From positions 1,971,501 to 2,035,500 of the forward strand of contig NZ_CP110679.1 in NCBI RefSeq assembly GCF_026167525.1: DNA of 64,000 nucleotides, given 5' to 3'. Below the pieces are notes generated by a model, which was given only the letters and a program-made list of their open reading frames with translations, was not told the DNA's origin and made no database searches. Positions 9,601 to 17,970 of the stretch are shown one piece after another. Position numbers and translations under genes: made by a program. Origin of the DNA: Sphingomonas sp. M1-B02. GTDB lineage: Bacteria; Pseudomonadota; Alphaproteobacteria; Sphingomonadales; Sphingomonadaceae. The stretch's first letter is position 1; each line of letters opens with the position of its first letter.

Positions 9601-10068
9601 TCAATCCGGGATCGCTTCGCTCCCCAGCACCTCGATCGCCTCGACCTTGCCGTTGAAATCGACCTTTTCGCTTACTTCTGCACCGATCAGTGCGTGCGCG
9701 AGCGGGGCGGAGAAGGCGATTCGATCGGCGGCGGGATCGGCCTCGTCATGGCCGACGATATCGAGCAGCCTTTCCTTGCCGGCCATCCGGATGCGGACGC
9801 GCGCGCCGATGCCGACCACGCCCGCCTCGGGCGGTGGGGCAACGCGCGCGGTGGCGCGGCGGGTCTTCCAATAGCGTAGCTGGCGTTTGCGGTCTTCGCG
9901 GGCGGCGTCTTCTGTCTCGGCCGTGATGGCATCTTCGAGCTCGGCGACCCGGGCTTCGATCATCGCGAAGCCACGCGCGGTGACCATGTTCGGCCCGGCG
10001 GGGAGCGGCAGCTCGAACTTGGGTTCGAGATGCTCCTCGTCGCTCTCGCGGCGGAAGGCTACGCTCAT
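9601..10068 (-). CDS. GreA/GreB-family transcription factor-like protein
   Basis: 155 residues. The N-terminal part is a predicted coiled coil (about residues 28-75) and the C-terminal part matches the FKBP-like GreA/GreB domain (VGHDEADPAADRIAFSAPLAHALIGAEVSEKV; compare VGYDE and SPMARALL in GreB). Gre factors bind RNA polymerase and stimulate transcript cleavage through an acidic tip, usually GD-x-SENAEY. That motif is missing here, and the helix carries ETEDAAREDRKRQ instead. It may therefore be a Gre-like factor with altered activity, like Gfh1 or Rnk. ATG at 10068 overlaps the stop of the upstream aldo/keto reductase gene (ATGA). Confidence 0.8.
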   Translation of the reverse strand: MSVAFRRESDEEHLEPKFELPLPAGPNMVTARGFAMIEARVAELEDAITAETEDAAREDRKRQLRYWKTRRATARVAPPPEAGVVGIGARVRIRMAGKERLLDIVGHDEADPAADRIAFSAPLAHALIGAEVSEKVDFNGKVEAIEVLGSEAIPD

Positions 10069-11126
10069 CGCTGGGGGAGGTCCTCGAGCGAGGAAGAGAC
10101 CTTCCACAGATCGATCGCGCCCTCGGTGGCATGCGTGTCGATCTCGGCCAGTTCCTCGGGCGTGAACGCCAGATTCTTCACCGCATCGAGCGAATCGTCG
10201 AGTTGCTCGACCGTGCGCGCGCCGACCAGCGCCGAGGTGACGCGCGGATCGCGCAACACCCAGGCGATCGCCATCTGCGCGAGCGTCTGGCCCCGCAGCT
10301 CGGCGATCGCGTTGAGCGCACGGATGCGCGCGAGATTGTCGTCGCTCAGCAGCTTCTGGTTGAGCGAGCCGCCCTTCGAAGCGCGCGCGCCATCCGGCAC
10401 GCCGTCGAGATATTTGGAGGTCAGCATCCCCTGCGCCAGCGGCGAGAAGGCGATGGCGCCCGCGCCGAGCTCGTCCAGCGTGTCGAGCAGGCCGTCCTCC
10501 ACCCAGCGATTGAGCATCGAATAGCTCGGCTGGTGGATCAGCAGCGGCACGCGCTCCTCGGCCAGGATCGCCGCGGCGCGACGGGTCAGCTCGGGCGAGT
10601 AGGACGAGATGCCGACATAGAGCGCCTTGCCCTGGCGGTGGAGGTGAGCAAGCGCGCCCATCGTCTCCTCCAGCGGGGTCTTGGGATCGACGCGATGCGA
10701 ATAGAAGATATCGACATAATCGAGCCCCATCCGCTTTAGGCTCTGGTCGCACGAGGCGATGAGATACTTCCGCGATCCGCCGACGTCGCCATAGGGCCCC
10801 GGCCACATATCCCAGCCCGCCTTGGTCGAGACGATCAGCTCGTCGCGGTGCGCGGCGAGATCGGTCGCCAGCACCCGCCCGAAATTCTCCTCGGCCGAGC
10901 CGTAGGGCGGGCCGTAATTGTTGGCGAGATCGAAATGGGTGACGCCGCGATCGAAGGCGCGGCGCAGGATCGCGCGGCCGGCCTCAAAGACGTCGGCGCC
11001 GCCGAAATTCTGCCAGAGGCCGAGGCTGATCGCCGGAAGATCGAGCCCCGAGCGCCCGGTTCGGCGATAGGGCATGCGACCCTCGTAGCGCTGGGGATCG
11101 GCGGCATAGGGAATTGGGGCGGGCAT
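10065..11126 (-). CDS. aldo/keto reductase, YghZ/Gpr-like
   Basis: 353-residue NADPH-dependent reductase of the AKR14 (YghZ, L-glyceraldehyde 3-phosphate reductase) branch. The N-terminus MPYRRTGRSGLDLPAISLGLW is typical. The catalytic tetrad is visible as Asp and Tyr in DLANNYGPPYG, Lys in VSTKAGW and His in FYSHRVD. The cofactor region SSLVGARTVEQL-like segment appears as SALVGARTVEQLDDSL. It may detoxify small aldehydes such as methylglyoxal; the physiological substrate is not evident. It is the first gene of a two-gene unit with the Gre-like factor, overlapping by four bases. Confidence 0.92.
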   Translation of the reverse strand: MPAPIPYAADPQRYEGRMPYRRTGRSGLDLPAISLGLWQNFGGADVFEAGRAILRRAFDRGVTHFDLANNYGPPYGSAEENFGRVLATDLAAHRDELIVSTKAGWDMWPGPYGDVGGSRKYLIASCDQSLKRMGLDYVDIFYSHRVDPKTPLEETMGALAHLHRQGKALYVGISSYSPELTRRAAAILAEERVPLLIHQPSYSMLNRWVEDGLLDTLDELGAGAIAFSPLAQGMLTSKYLDGVPDGARASKGGSLNQKLLSDDNLARIRALNAIAELRGQTLAQMAIAWVLRDPRVTSALVGARTVEQLDDSLDAVKNLAFTPEELAEIDTHATEGAIDLWKVSSSLEDLPQR

Positions 11127-11291
11127 CAGATTTCCTTGCGTTCCGATTCGCGGCTTAGCTTCGCACTTTTCTCGCGAATTGGGGAATTAACGAACAGCCG
11201 AGCGCAATATTCGTTCAAACCGGGCAGAAGAACTGGTTGGCAGAATAGAACATATCGGCAACTTGGCACATTGGGGTGCCTGTAGGAAAGC

Positions 11292-11648
11292 TTAAACCGT
11301 GAAGCTCTCGCCGCAGCCGCAGGCGCCCTTGGCGTTGGGATTGTTGAAGACGAAGCCTGCGGTGAAATCATCCTCGACCCAGCCCATCGTCGATCCGACG
11401 AGGTAAAGCACCGACGCGCCGTCGACGAACAAGGTGCCGCCCGGAGTATCGATCTTTTCGTCGAACGGCTTGGCTTCGGTGACATAGTCGACCGAATAAG
11501 CCAGCCCCGAACAGCCGCGCTTCGGCGTCGACAGCTTAACCCCGATCACGCCCTCGGGCGCCTGTGCCATCAACGCGGCGATGCGGGCGTATGCGCGCTC
11601 GGTGAGGTTGAGCGCGGCGGGGCGACTGCGGGTCTTGGTTTCGGTCAT
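11292..11648 (-). CDS. sufA: iron-sulfur cluster assembly accessory protein (HesB/IscA/SufA type)
   Basis: 118-residue A-type carrier that hands [Fe-S] clusters from the SUF scaffold to target proteins. The three conserved cysteines are in RGCSGLAY and in the C-terminal GACGCGESF. ATG at 11648 was preferred over a TTG five codons upstream because AAGGAAGAAGAG precedes it at good spacing. It is the last gene of the suf operon, separated from sufT by a palindromic repeat that may affect transcript stability or coupling. Confidence 0.93.
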   Translation of the reverse strand: MTETKTRSRPAALNLTERAYARIAALMAQAPEGVIGVKLSTPKRGCSGLAYSVDYVTEAKPFDEKIDTPGGTLFVDGASVLYLVGSTMGWVEDDFTAGFVFNNPNAKGACGCGESFTV

Positions 11649-11661
11649 CTCTTCTTCCTTC

Positions 11662-11767
11662 AAGCCCCTCCCCTTTAGGGGAGGGGTTGGGGTGGGGTCT
11701 ATCCGCGGGCTCAGTCTCTGTGAGACATCCCCCCACCCCCAACCCCTCCCCTGAAGGCGAGGGGCTT
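11662..11767. repeat. palindromic repeat, type B (AAGCCCCTCCCC family)
   Basis: Two long inverted arms, 11662-11699 and 11729-11767. Each carries the CCCCTCCCCTTNAGGGGAGGGG-like core plus TTGGGGTGGGG or its complement, around a ~30-base centre. The shorter hairpin inside the left arm (CCCCTCCCCTTTAGGGGAGGGG) can form alone. The same sort of element is common between genes in sphingomonads and related bacteria. It lies between sufT and sufA, inside the operon. Confidence 0.85.
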
Positions 11768-11776
11768 CTTGATTAA

Positions 11777-12247
11777 TTACAGCATCCCCAATTCAAGCTT
11801 CGCATCGTCGGTCATCTTCTGCGGATCCCAGGGCGGATCCCACACCAGATTGACTTCGGCATGCCCGACGCCGGGCACCGATCCCACGCGCAGCTCGACT
11901 TCCGCTGGCATCGTTTCCGCCACCGGGCAGTGCGGCGTCGTCAGCGTCATATTGACCACCGCATGGCCGTCGTCAGTGACCTCGACGCCGTAGATCAGCC
12001 CGAGATCATAAATGTTCACCGGAATCTCGGGATCGTAGATTTCCTTTAGCGCGGTGACGATCGCCTCATAGACTTCGCCGCCGGGGCCGCCGGCGGGATC
12101 GGGCTCGGGCTTCTGCGCCAGGAAGCCGGCCAGATAGTCCCGCTTGCGCTCGAACGTCTGCTGGACATCCTCGACCGGAACCCGCGCCTTGGGCGGCGGC
12201 TCGACGGCGTCGACCTGTTCGACTTCGATCCTGCGCTCCTCGTTCAT
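11777..12247 (-). CDS. sufT: SUF-system DUF59/MIP18-family protein SufT
   Basis: 156 residues with a DUF59/MIP18 domain from about residue 58 to the end (EAIVTALKEIYDPEIPVNIYDLGLIY, then the TTPHCPVAE segment with the conserved Cys, and LVWDPPWDPQKM). Proteins of this family help mature [Fe-S] proteins together with the SUF machine. The first ~55 residues are charged and likely disordered. ATG at 12247 overlaps the sufS stop (ATGA). It sits between sufS and sufA, the usual place in alphaproteobacterial suf operons. Confidence 0.93.
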   Translation of the reverse strand: MNEERRIEVEQVDAVEPPPKARVPVEDVQQTFERKRDYLAGFLAQKPEPDPAGGPGGEVYEAIVTALKEIYDPEIPVNIYDLGLIYGVEVTDDGHAVVNMTLTTPHCPVAETMPAEVELRVGSVPGVGHAEVNLVWDPPWDPQKMTDDAKLELGML

Positions 12248-13506
12248 CCGAATATCCTCGTCACGCGTTCCACGCCCTTCACCAAAGCCGCGATATCGGC
12301 TGCGTTATTGTAGACCCCGAAGCTCGCCCGCGCCGTCGCCGGCACCCCGAGCGCGTCCATCAGCGGCTGCGCGCAATGATGGCCTGCGCGGATCGCGACA
12401 TTGCCCTCGTCCAAGATGGTGGCGACGTCGTGCGGATGCACCCCCTCGACCGCGAAGCTGACGATCCCGGCGCTGTCGGCGGGGCCATAGACCCGCACGC
12501 TGTTGAGCTGCGACAGCGCGTCGCGCGCCTGGGTTACCAGAGCGGTCTCATGCGCATGGATGCGTTCGAGCCCGATGCCCTCGACATAGTCGATCGCCGC
12601 GTGCAGCCCGACCACGCCCACGATGTGCGGCGTCCCGGCTTCGAACCGCCCCGGTGGCGGGGCATAGGTGGTCCTGGCGAACGTCACGCGATCGATCATC
12701 GATCCGCCGCCCTGATAGGGCGGCATCGCTTCGAGCAATGCGCTGCGACCCCACAGCACGCCGATCCCCGTAGGGCCGTAGAGCTTGTGCCCCGAGAAGA
12801 CATAGAAGTCGCAATCGAGCGCGGCCATGTCGACCGGCATCCGCGGCACCGCCTGGCAGCCATCGAGCAGGATCTTCGCGCCTATGCCGTGCGCCAGATC
12901 GGCGGCGCGGCGGCAATCGAGCTGCGAGCCGAGCACGTTGGAGACATGCGCAAGCGCGACGAGCTTGTGCCGATCGGTGAGCATCGCCGCCATCGCGTCG
13001 AGATCGATGCGATGGTCTTCGGTGAGCGGGATCACGTCGATCTCGGCGCCGATGCGCTCGGCGACCATCTGCCACGGCACGATGTTCGAATGATGCTCGA
13101 GCGTGGAAAGCAGGATGCGGTCGCCCGCCTTCAGCTGCGTGCCGGCCCAGCACTGCACGACGAGGTTGATCCCCTCGGTCGCGCCGCGGACGAAGACCAC
13201 TTCCTCGGGCGTGCCGCCGATGAAGGTCGCGACCCGGCGGCGCGCGGCTTCATAGGCCAGCGTCATGTCGGCCGAGCGCTGATAGACGCCGCGGTGGACG
13301 GTGGCATAGGTCTCGGCATAGCCGCGGGTGATCGCATCGATCACTGGGCGCGGCTTTTGCGCGGTCGCGGCGGTATCGAGATAGGCCCAGCCGACGGGGA
13401 TGGCGGGGAAATCGGCGACGAGGTCGAGGGCTGCCTTGTTATCCTCCCCGGTACGGGGAGGGGGACCAGCCGCAGGCTGGTGGAGGGGGCTCTCCGCCGG
13501 CGACAT
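12244..13506 (-). CDS. sufS: cysteine desulfurase SufS
   Basis: PLP enzyme of 420 residues that mobilises sulfur from cysteine for cluster assembly. The PLP lysine is K241 in SGHKLYGP and the catalytic Cys378 is in AGHHCAQP, with YLDTAATAQKP near the N-terminus and THRGVY-like TVHRGVY after it. The conserved protein begins around residue 28 (LVADFPAI). No ATG, GTG or TTG occurs in frame between there and the repeat, so the nearest start is ATG 13506 inside palindromic repeat A1. The first ~23 residues (SPAESPLHQPAAGPPPRTGED) are therefore repeat-encoded. The ribosome binding site upstream is weak. Confidence 0.9.
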   Translation of the reverse strand: MSPAESPLHQPAAGPPPRTGEDNKAALDLVADFPAIPVGWAYLDTAATAQKPRPVIDAITRGYAETYATVHRGVYQRSADMTLAYEAARRRVATFIGGTPEEVVFVRGATEGINLVVQCWAGTQLKAGDRILLSTLEHHSNIVPWQMVAERIGAEIDVIPLTEDHRIDLDAMAAMLTDRHKLVALAHVSNVLGSQLDCRRAADLAHGIGAKILLDGCQAVPRMPVDMAALDCDFYVFSGHKLYGPTGIGVLWGRSALLEAMPPYQGGGSMIDRVTFARTTYAPPPGRFEAGTPHIVGVVGLHAAIDYVEGIGLERIHAHETALVTQARDALSQLNSVRVYGPADSAGIVSFAVEGVHPHDVATILDEGNVAIRAGHHCAQPLMDALGVPATARASFGVYNNAADIAALVKGVERVTRIFG

Positions 13507-13572
13507 ACTTTGAGGCACGCCCCCTCCACCACCGCCTTCGGCGGCGGTCCCCCTCCCCGTACCGGGGAGGAT
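13441..13572. repeat. palindromic repeat, type A copy 1 (between sufD and sufS)
   Basis: Inverted ends ATCCTCCCCGGTACGGGGAG and its complement enclose further inverted GGTGGAGGGGGC/GCCCCCTCCACC blocks and two short nested hairpins (ACCAGCC..GGCTGGT and ACCGCC..GGCGGT), so the whole unit can fold as a branched structure. On the minus strand it runs into sufS and supplies its start codon and N-terminal codons. Other copies lie at 14673-14803, 32069-32195 and 39002-39132. Confidence 0.92.
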
Positions 13573-13586
13573 ATTTCCGTCCGCAC

Positions 13587-14669
13587 TCACAGCGCCGCCC
13601 CCAGCCACTTGTCTGCATCCGCCTCGAACGCCTCGCGCACGGCATCCTCGCCGATCCGCGACAGCGCGTCGGCGACGAAGGCCCGCGTCAACAGCGCCTT
13701 GGCCCGCGCTTCGGCAATCCCGCGGCTCTCCAGGTAGAAGAGCGCATTGCGATCCAGTTCGCCCACCGTCGCGCCATGCGCGCATTTCACGTCGTCGGCG
13801 AAGATTTCGAGTTCGGGCTTCAGATTCACCGTCGCGCCCCGATCCAACAGCAGCCCGCGCAGCGATTGCTCGCCGTCGGTCTGCTGCGCGTGGCGCGCCA
13901 CCTCGACCCGCGCCGCCAGGCTCGCGACCGAGCGATCGGCGGCGACCGCGCGCCACGTCTGGCGCGAACTGCCTTCGATTGCCTCATGCCGCACCGCGAC
14001 CGCGGCTTCCTGCCGCTGGCTCCCACGGGTAAGCAGCGCCCCGCCCATTTCTGCGAATGCGCCCTTGCCGGTCAGCGTCAAGGCTCCGTCGATCCGGCTG
14101 CCCATCCCGCCCGCGCCGAGGAAGATCGACACCAGGCTCGCGGCCTCGCCAATCTCGGCCTCGTCGCGGATCGAGACGAAGCCATCGTCCTGCAGCAGCC
14201 GCACCGAGCGCATCAGCCGCGCGCCGGTGCCGAGCGAAATCCTGGTGAAGCGATTGGCCCAGCCCGAGCCTGCATAGGTTTCGACGATCGACGCGACCGC
14301 ATCGTCGGCGAGCAGGATCCGCGCGGGAACATGATTCTCGCCGCCCGAGCCGATGTGGACGATCTGGATATGCGTTACGGCTTCCGCGCGATCGAGCCGC
14401 AGCGACCAGCCTTCGCCCACCGCGCGCTGGCCGAGCGGGTGCGCAGTCTGGGGATCGATCTGCGCCACTTCGATCGGGCCGGGGCGGCTATGCGCGGGCT
14501 CGAACATGCCGTCGACGAACAGCAAGCGGGGACCTTCGATGTCGAGGAACAGTTCGCCGGGACTGCTTACTGTCGTACGCGGTTCCGCAGCAGCAGCCGC
14601 GCGCAGCGCCTGCATATCCGCCCAACGCCACTCTTCCGAGCGCGGCGAAGGAAGATCGAGCACTGTCAT
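13587..14669 (-). CDS. sufD: Fe-S cluster assembly protein SufD
   Basis: 360-residue partner of SufB in the SufBC2D scaffold. The C-terminal core has the conserved segment EIFADDVKCAHGATVGELD followed by FYLESRGI, the SufB/SufD signature. The N-terminus MTVLDLPSPRSEEWRWADM is the usual SufD opening. ATG at 14669 is preceded by GGGGAGGATCGA, where the AGGA ribosome binding site is the terminal part of palindromic repeat A2. The protein is shorter than E. coli SufD (423 residues), mainly in the N-terminal helical part, as seen in other alphaproteobacteria. Confidence 0.92.
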   Translation of the reverse strand: MTVLDLPSPRSEEWRWADMQALRAAAAAEPRTTVSSPGELFLDIEGPRLLFVDGMFEPAHSRPGPIEVAQIDPQTAHPLGQRAVGEGWSLRLDRAEAVTHIQIVHIGSGGENHVPARILLADDAVASIVETYAGSGWANRFTRISLGTGARLMRSVRLLQDDGFVSIRDEAEIGEAASLVSIFLGAGGMGSRIDGALTLTGKGAFAEMGGALLTRGSQRQEAAVAVRHEAIEGSSRQTWRAVAADRSVASLAARVEVARHAQQTDGEQSLRGLLLDRGATVNLKPELEIFADDVKCAHGATVGELDRNALFYLESRGIAEARAKALLTRAFVADALSRIGEDAVREAFEADADKWLGAAL

Positions 14670-14672
14670 TCG

Positions 14673-14803
14673 ATCCTCCCCGGTACGGGGAGGGGGACCA
14701 TGCGCAGCATGGTGGAGGGGGCGGGCCGCAGGGGATGTGCTCGCGGAGAGCCCCCTCCACCACCAGCTGCGCTGGCGGTCCCCCTCCCCGTGCCGGGGAG
14801 GAT
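14673..14803. repeat. palindromic repeat, type A copy 2 (between sufC and sufD)
   Basis: Same architecture as copy 1: outer arms ATCCTCCCCGGTACGGGG and CCCCGTGCCGGGGAGGAT, inner GGTGGAGGGGGC/GCCCCCTCCACC, and nested hairpins ACCATGCGCAGCATGGT and ACCAGCTGCGCTGGCGGT. Read on the minus strand, its last bases GGGGAGGAT serve as the sufD Shine-Dalgarno region. Confidence 0.92.
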
Positions 14804-14817
14804 AAAATTCATCCCGC

Positions 14818-15561
14818 TCACGCCGCCACCGCGCCATAGCCTTCGCGCTCGAGCTCGTGCGCCAGCTCGGCGCCGCCGGTGCGCGTGATGCGTCCGTCGC
14901 TCAGCACATGGACGAAATCGGGCCGCACATAGTCGAGCAGCCGCTGGTAATGGGTGATCAGGATCACCGCCTTGTCCGGCGCGCGCATGATGCGGTTGAT
15001 GCCGTCGCCGACGGCTTTCAGCGCATCGATGTCGAGCCCGGAGTCGGTCTCGTCGAGGATCGCCAGCTTCGGGCCGATGATCCCCATCTGGACCATTTCG
15101 TTGCGCTTCTTCTCGCCGCCCGAGAAACCGACATTGACCGGCCGCTTGAGCATTTCCTGGTCCATCCCCAGCGCATCGGCCTGGGCGCGGGCAAGCTTCA
15201 GGAACTCGGCGCCCGAGAGCGGCGCCTCGCCCCGCCCGCGGCGCTGCGCATTGAGCGCCTCGCGCAGGAACTGGACGTTCGACACGCCCGGTATCTCGAC
15301 CGGATATTGGAAGCCGAGGAACAGCCCCGCCGCGGAGCGCTCGTGCGGCGCCAGTTCGAGCAGGTCGACGCCGCCGAAGGTCACCGAGCCGCCGGTCGGC
15401 TCATAGCCCGGCCGGCCGCCGAGCACATAGCCGAGCGTCGACTTGCCGGCGCCGTTGGGACCCATGATCGCATGGATCTCGCCGGCGTTGACGGTGAGGC
15501 TCAGGCCCTTGAGGATTTCCTTGCCGTCGATTTCGGCATGAAGGTCGCGAATGTTGAGCAT
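14818..15561 (-). CDS. sufC: Fe-S cluster assembly ATPase SufC
   Basis: 247-residue ABC-type ATPase of the SufBC2D scaffold. Walker A GPNGAGKST is near residue 33, the Q-loop region follows in FLGFQYPVEI, the ABC signature is FSGGEKKRNE and Walker B is LAILDETDSGLDID. The H-loop His is in ILITHYQRL. Start ATG at 15561, nine bases after the preceding small exported-type gene. Repeat A2 follows immediately downstream before sufD. Confidence 0.97.
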   Translation of the reverse strand: MLNIRDLHAEIDGKEILKGLSLTVNAGEIHAIMGPNGAGKSTLGYVLGGRPGYEPTGGSVTFGGVDLLELAPHERSAAGLFLGFQYPVEIPGVSNVQFLREALNAQRRGRGEAPLSGAEFLKLARAQADALGMDQEMLKRPVNVGFSGGEKKRNEMVQMGIIGPKLAILDETDSGLDIDALKAVGDGINRIMRAPDKAVILITHYQRLLDYVRPDFVHVLSDGRITRTGGAELAHELEREGYGAVAA

Positions 15562-15570
15562 GTCGGTCTT

Positions 15571-16002
15571 TCAGAGCGGAACGGTGAGCAGCCGCACCGT
15601 GGTCAGCGGGTCGGACGCGTCATAGGCGTCGACGCGGCCGCCATCGGGCAGCTGCCAGATGATCTTATACTGCTTGGGCGTGACGATCGCGGCGGCGACG
15701 TCCTGCTCGACCGAATCGAGCACGTCCTGCATCCGCCGCCACCAGCGGGCATTGACGACGCGGTCGCCCACCTTGACCCGGCCCTGCGCGAAATTGGCCT
15801 CGATATAGCTGCGGCATTCGCGCACCGCGGCGTTGACCGCGGAAGTGCGCGCGGCCTCCGCTTCGGGCGCCACGCCGACGCGGCGGACGATGCAGCGGGC
15901 ATGGCGGGTGGCGATGCCGATCTGCGGCACGTCGTTCACCGCGACGCCGCCGCTGACATTCACCGTCTGCAGCAGGACTGCCATTACCAATGCGATACTC
16001 AT
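15571..16002 (-). CDS. hypothetical exported protein within the suf operon
   Basis: 143 residues, family not recognised. The first ~15 residues (MSIALVMAVLLQTVN) look like a short signal peptide or membrane anchor. The rest is charged with two cysteines (ARCIVRR and RECRSY), perhaps a disulfide pair in the periplasm. A helical segment ARWWRRMQDVLDSVEQDVAAAIV follows. It lies 24 bases after the preceding hypothetical gene and nine bases before sufC, so it is co-transcribed with the SUF machine. Export makes a direct role on the cytoplasmic scaffold unlikely. Confidence 0.75.
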   Translation of the reverse strand: MSIALVMAVLLQTVNVSGGVAVNDVPQIGIATRHARCIVRRVGVAPEAEAARTSAVNAAVRECRSYIEANFAQGRVKVGDRVVNARWWRRMQDVLDSVEQDVAAAIVTPKQYKIIWQLPDGGRVDAYDASDPLTTVRLLTVPL

Positions 16003-16026
16003 ATACTTACCTTTCGCGCGGCGGGG

Positions 16027-16509
16027 TCAGTCATCCGCGCCATTGTTGATCCGGATCACGGCGCCGCTGGAGGGGGCCTTGGGCAAAGGCGGCAGCTTGA
16101 CGCGCTGGCGCGCGGTTTCGCGGCTTTCGTCCTGGTCGATGCTGGGGCCGATCGCCGCGGGGTCTGCCGGCTTGGGCTGGGCGAGGCCGGGCATGTCGAA
16201 CACCGCTTCCGTGCCCTTCGCCGGTGAAGGCGGCGGCACGCCGGGCGCGATCGCCGTCAGGGCGACGCAATCGGGCACTTTCTCCGCAGTCGCCGCATAG
16301 CAGACCGGAGTCGCCTCGCACGCCGCGGTGTCGCGCCGCGAACTGCCGCTGGAAACCATGATGCGGCAATTGCGCAGCTTGCCGTCGCCGCCCTTGTCGA
16401 ACAGCATCGTGGTCAGGCCATAGGTCGCGCGCACGACGATATCCTGCTCTTCGACCGCCTGCGTGGCGGGCATGTCCTGCGCGAGAAGAAGGAGCAGCGG
16501 CAGGATCAC
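16027..16509 (-). CDS. hypothetical exported protein within the suf operon, TonB-C-like segment
   Basis: 160 residues starting with GTG at 16509, which overlaps the sufB stop (GTGA). The N-terminus [18 protein letters not shown] resembles a short signal peptide. The stretch [18 protein letters not shown] followed by ACEATPVC recalls the C-terminal domain of small sphingomonad TonB-like proteins, where paired cysteines are common. The remaining tail is Pro/Ala rich and probably flexible. No enzymatic motif is visible. Placement between sufB and sufC suggests shared regulation by iron or redox conditions rather than a known SUF function. Confidence 0.7.
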   Translation of the reverse strand: MILPLLLLLAQDMPATQAVEEQDIVVRATYGLTTMLFDKGGDGKLRNCRIMVSSGSSRRDTAACEATPVCYAATAEKVPDCVALTAIAPGVPPPSPAKGTEAVFDMPGLAQPKPADPAAIGPSIDQDESRETARQRVKLPPLPKAPSSGAVIRINNGADD

Positions 16510-17969
16510 CCCACGCTCCCCTCGAGGCTGATGCCGAGCAGTTTCTGCGCCTCGACCGCGAATTCCATCGGCAGCTGCTTGAGCACTTCGCGGGCGAAGC
16601 CGTTGACGATCAGCGCCACCGCGGCCTCCGAATCGAGCCCGCGCTGCATCGCGTAGAACATCTGGTCTTCGCTGATCTTCGAGGTGGTCGCCTCATGCTC
16701 GATCTGCGCGGTCGGGTTCTTCACTTCGATATAGGGCACGGTATGCGCGCCGCATTGATCGCCGAGCAACAGGCTGTCGCACTGGGTGAAGTTGCGGACA
16801 TTCTCGGCATTGGCGTTCACCAGCACCTTGCCGCGATAGGTGTTGTCCGAGCGGCCCGCCGAGATGCCTTTGGAAACGATCGTCGAGCGGGTGTTCTTGC
16901 CGATGTGGAGCATCTTGGTGCCGGTATCGGCCTGCTGCATGCCGTTGGTCACCGCGACCGAATAGAATTCGCCGACCGAGCCGTCGCCCTGCAGGATGCA
17001 GCTGGGATATTTCCAGGTGATCGCGCTGCCGGTCTCGACCTGGGTCCAGCTGACCTTCGAATTCGTCCCCGCGCACAAGGCGCGCTTGGTGACGAAGTTG
17101 AAGATGCCGCCCAGGCCGTTCTCGTCGCCGGGATACCAGTTCTGGACGGTCGAATATTTGATCTCGGCATCGTCCAATGCGATCAGCTCGACCACCGCGG
17201 CGTGGAGCTGGTTCTCGTCGCGCATCGGCGCGGTGCAGCCTTCGAGATAGGAGACGTAGGACCCCTTGTCGGCGACGATCAGCGTGCGTTCGAACTGCCC
17301 CGTATTCTCGGCATTGATCCGGAAATAGGTGCTGAGCTCCATCGGGCAGCGAACGCCTTCGGGAATGTAGACGAAAGTGCCGTCGCTGAAGACCGCGGCG
17401 TTGAGCGCAGAGAAGAAATTGTCGCGCACCGGCACGACCTTGCCGAGATATTTGCGCACCAGATCGGGATATTCGCGGATCGCCTCGCTGATCGAGCGGA
17501 AGATCACGCCCGCCGATTCGAGCTCCTTGCGGAACGTCGTGGCCACCGAAACCGAGTCGAACACCGCGTCGACCGCGACCTTCCGTGCGCCCTCGACGCC
17601 GGCGAGCACCTTTTGCTCCTCGATCGGAATGCCGAGCTTCTCATAGACGCGCAGGATCTCTGGATCGAGCTCGTCCAAGGAGCCGATCGTCTTCTTCACC
17701 TTGGGCTCGGCGTAGTAGAATGCGTCCTGATAATCGATCGCCGGGATCTTGAGCTTGGCCCAATCGGGCAGCTCCATCGTCTGCCAGACGCGAAACGCCT
17801 TCAGCCGCCAGTCGAGCATCCATTCGGGCTCGCTCTTCTTGGCCGAGATATAGCGGACCGTATCTTCGCTCAGCCCTTTGGGGGCGAATTCCTGCTCGAT
17901 ATCCGAGCTGAAACCCCATTCATATTTCTTGTTCGCGGCGGCAAGCGCCTCAGCATTCCTGGTGGCCAT
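16506..17969 (-). CDS. sufB: Fe-S cluster assembly scaffold SufB
   Basis: 487-residue scaffold subunit on which clusters are built with SufC and SufD. Strong family features: [20 protein letters not shown] at the N-terminus, FKDYFYY-like [30 protein letters not shown] and the C-terminal [23 protein letters not shown] at 17969 (MATRNAEAL) was chosen; the frame stays open upstream only by reading across the regulator gene. The start lies one base after the regulator's stop, indicating a single transcript rrf2-sufB-...-sufA. Confidence 0.97.
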   Translation of the reverse strand: MATRNAEALAAANKKYEWGFSSDIEQEFAPKGLSEDTVRYISAKKSEPEWMLDWRLKAFRVWQTMELPDWAKLKIPAIDYQDAFYYAEPKVKKTIGSLDELDPEILRVYEKLGIPIEEQKVLAGVEGARKVAVDAVFDSVSVATTFRKELESAGVIFRSISEAIREYPDLVRKYLGKVVPVRDNFFSALNAAVFSDGTFVYIPEGVRCPMELSTYFRINAENTGQFERTLIVADKGSYVSYLEGCTAPMRDENQLHAAVVELIALDDAEIKYSTVQNWYPGDENGLGGIFNFVTKRALCAGTNSKVSWTQVETGSAITWKYPSCILQGDGSVGEFYSVAVTNGMQQADTGTKMLHIGKNTRSTIVSKGISAGRSDNTYRGKVLVNANAENVRNFTQCDSLLLGDQCGAHTVPYIEVKNPTAQIEHEATTSKISEDQMFYAMQRGLDSEAAVALIVNGFAREVLKQLPMEFAVEAQKLLGISLEGSVG

Positions 17970-17970
17970 A

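Noticed and set aside
13441..13572. Could the GC-rich repeats be a CRISPR array
   Set aside because: They are single large palindromes at scattered loci, without regularly spaced unit and spacer structure and without cas genes.
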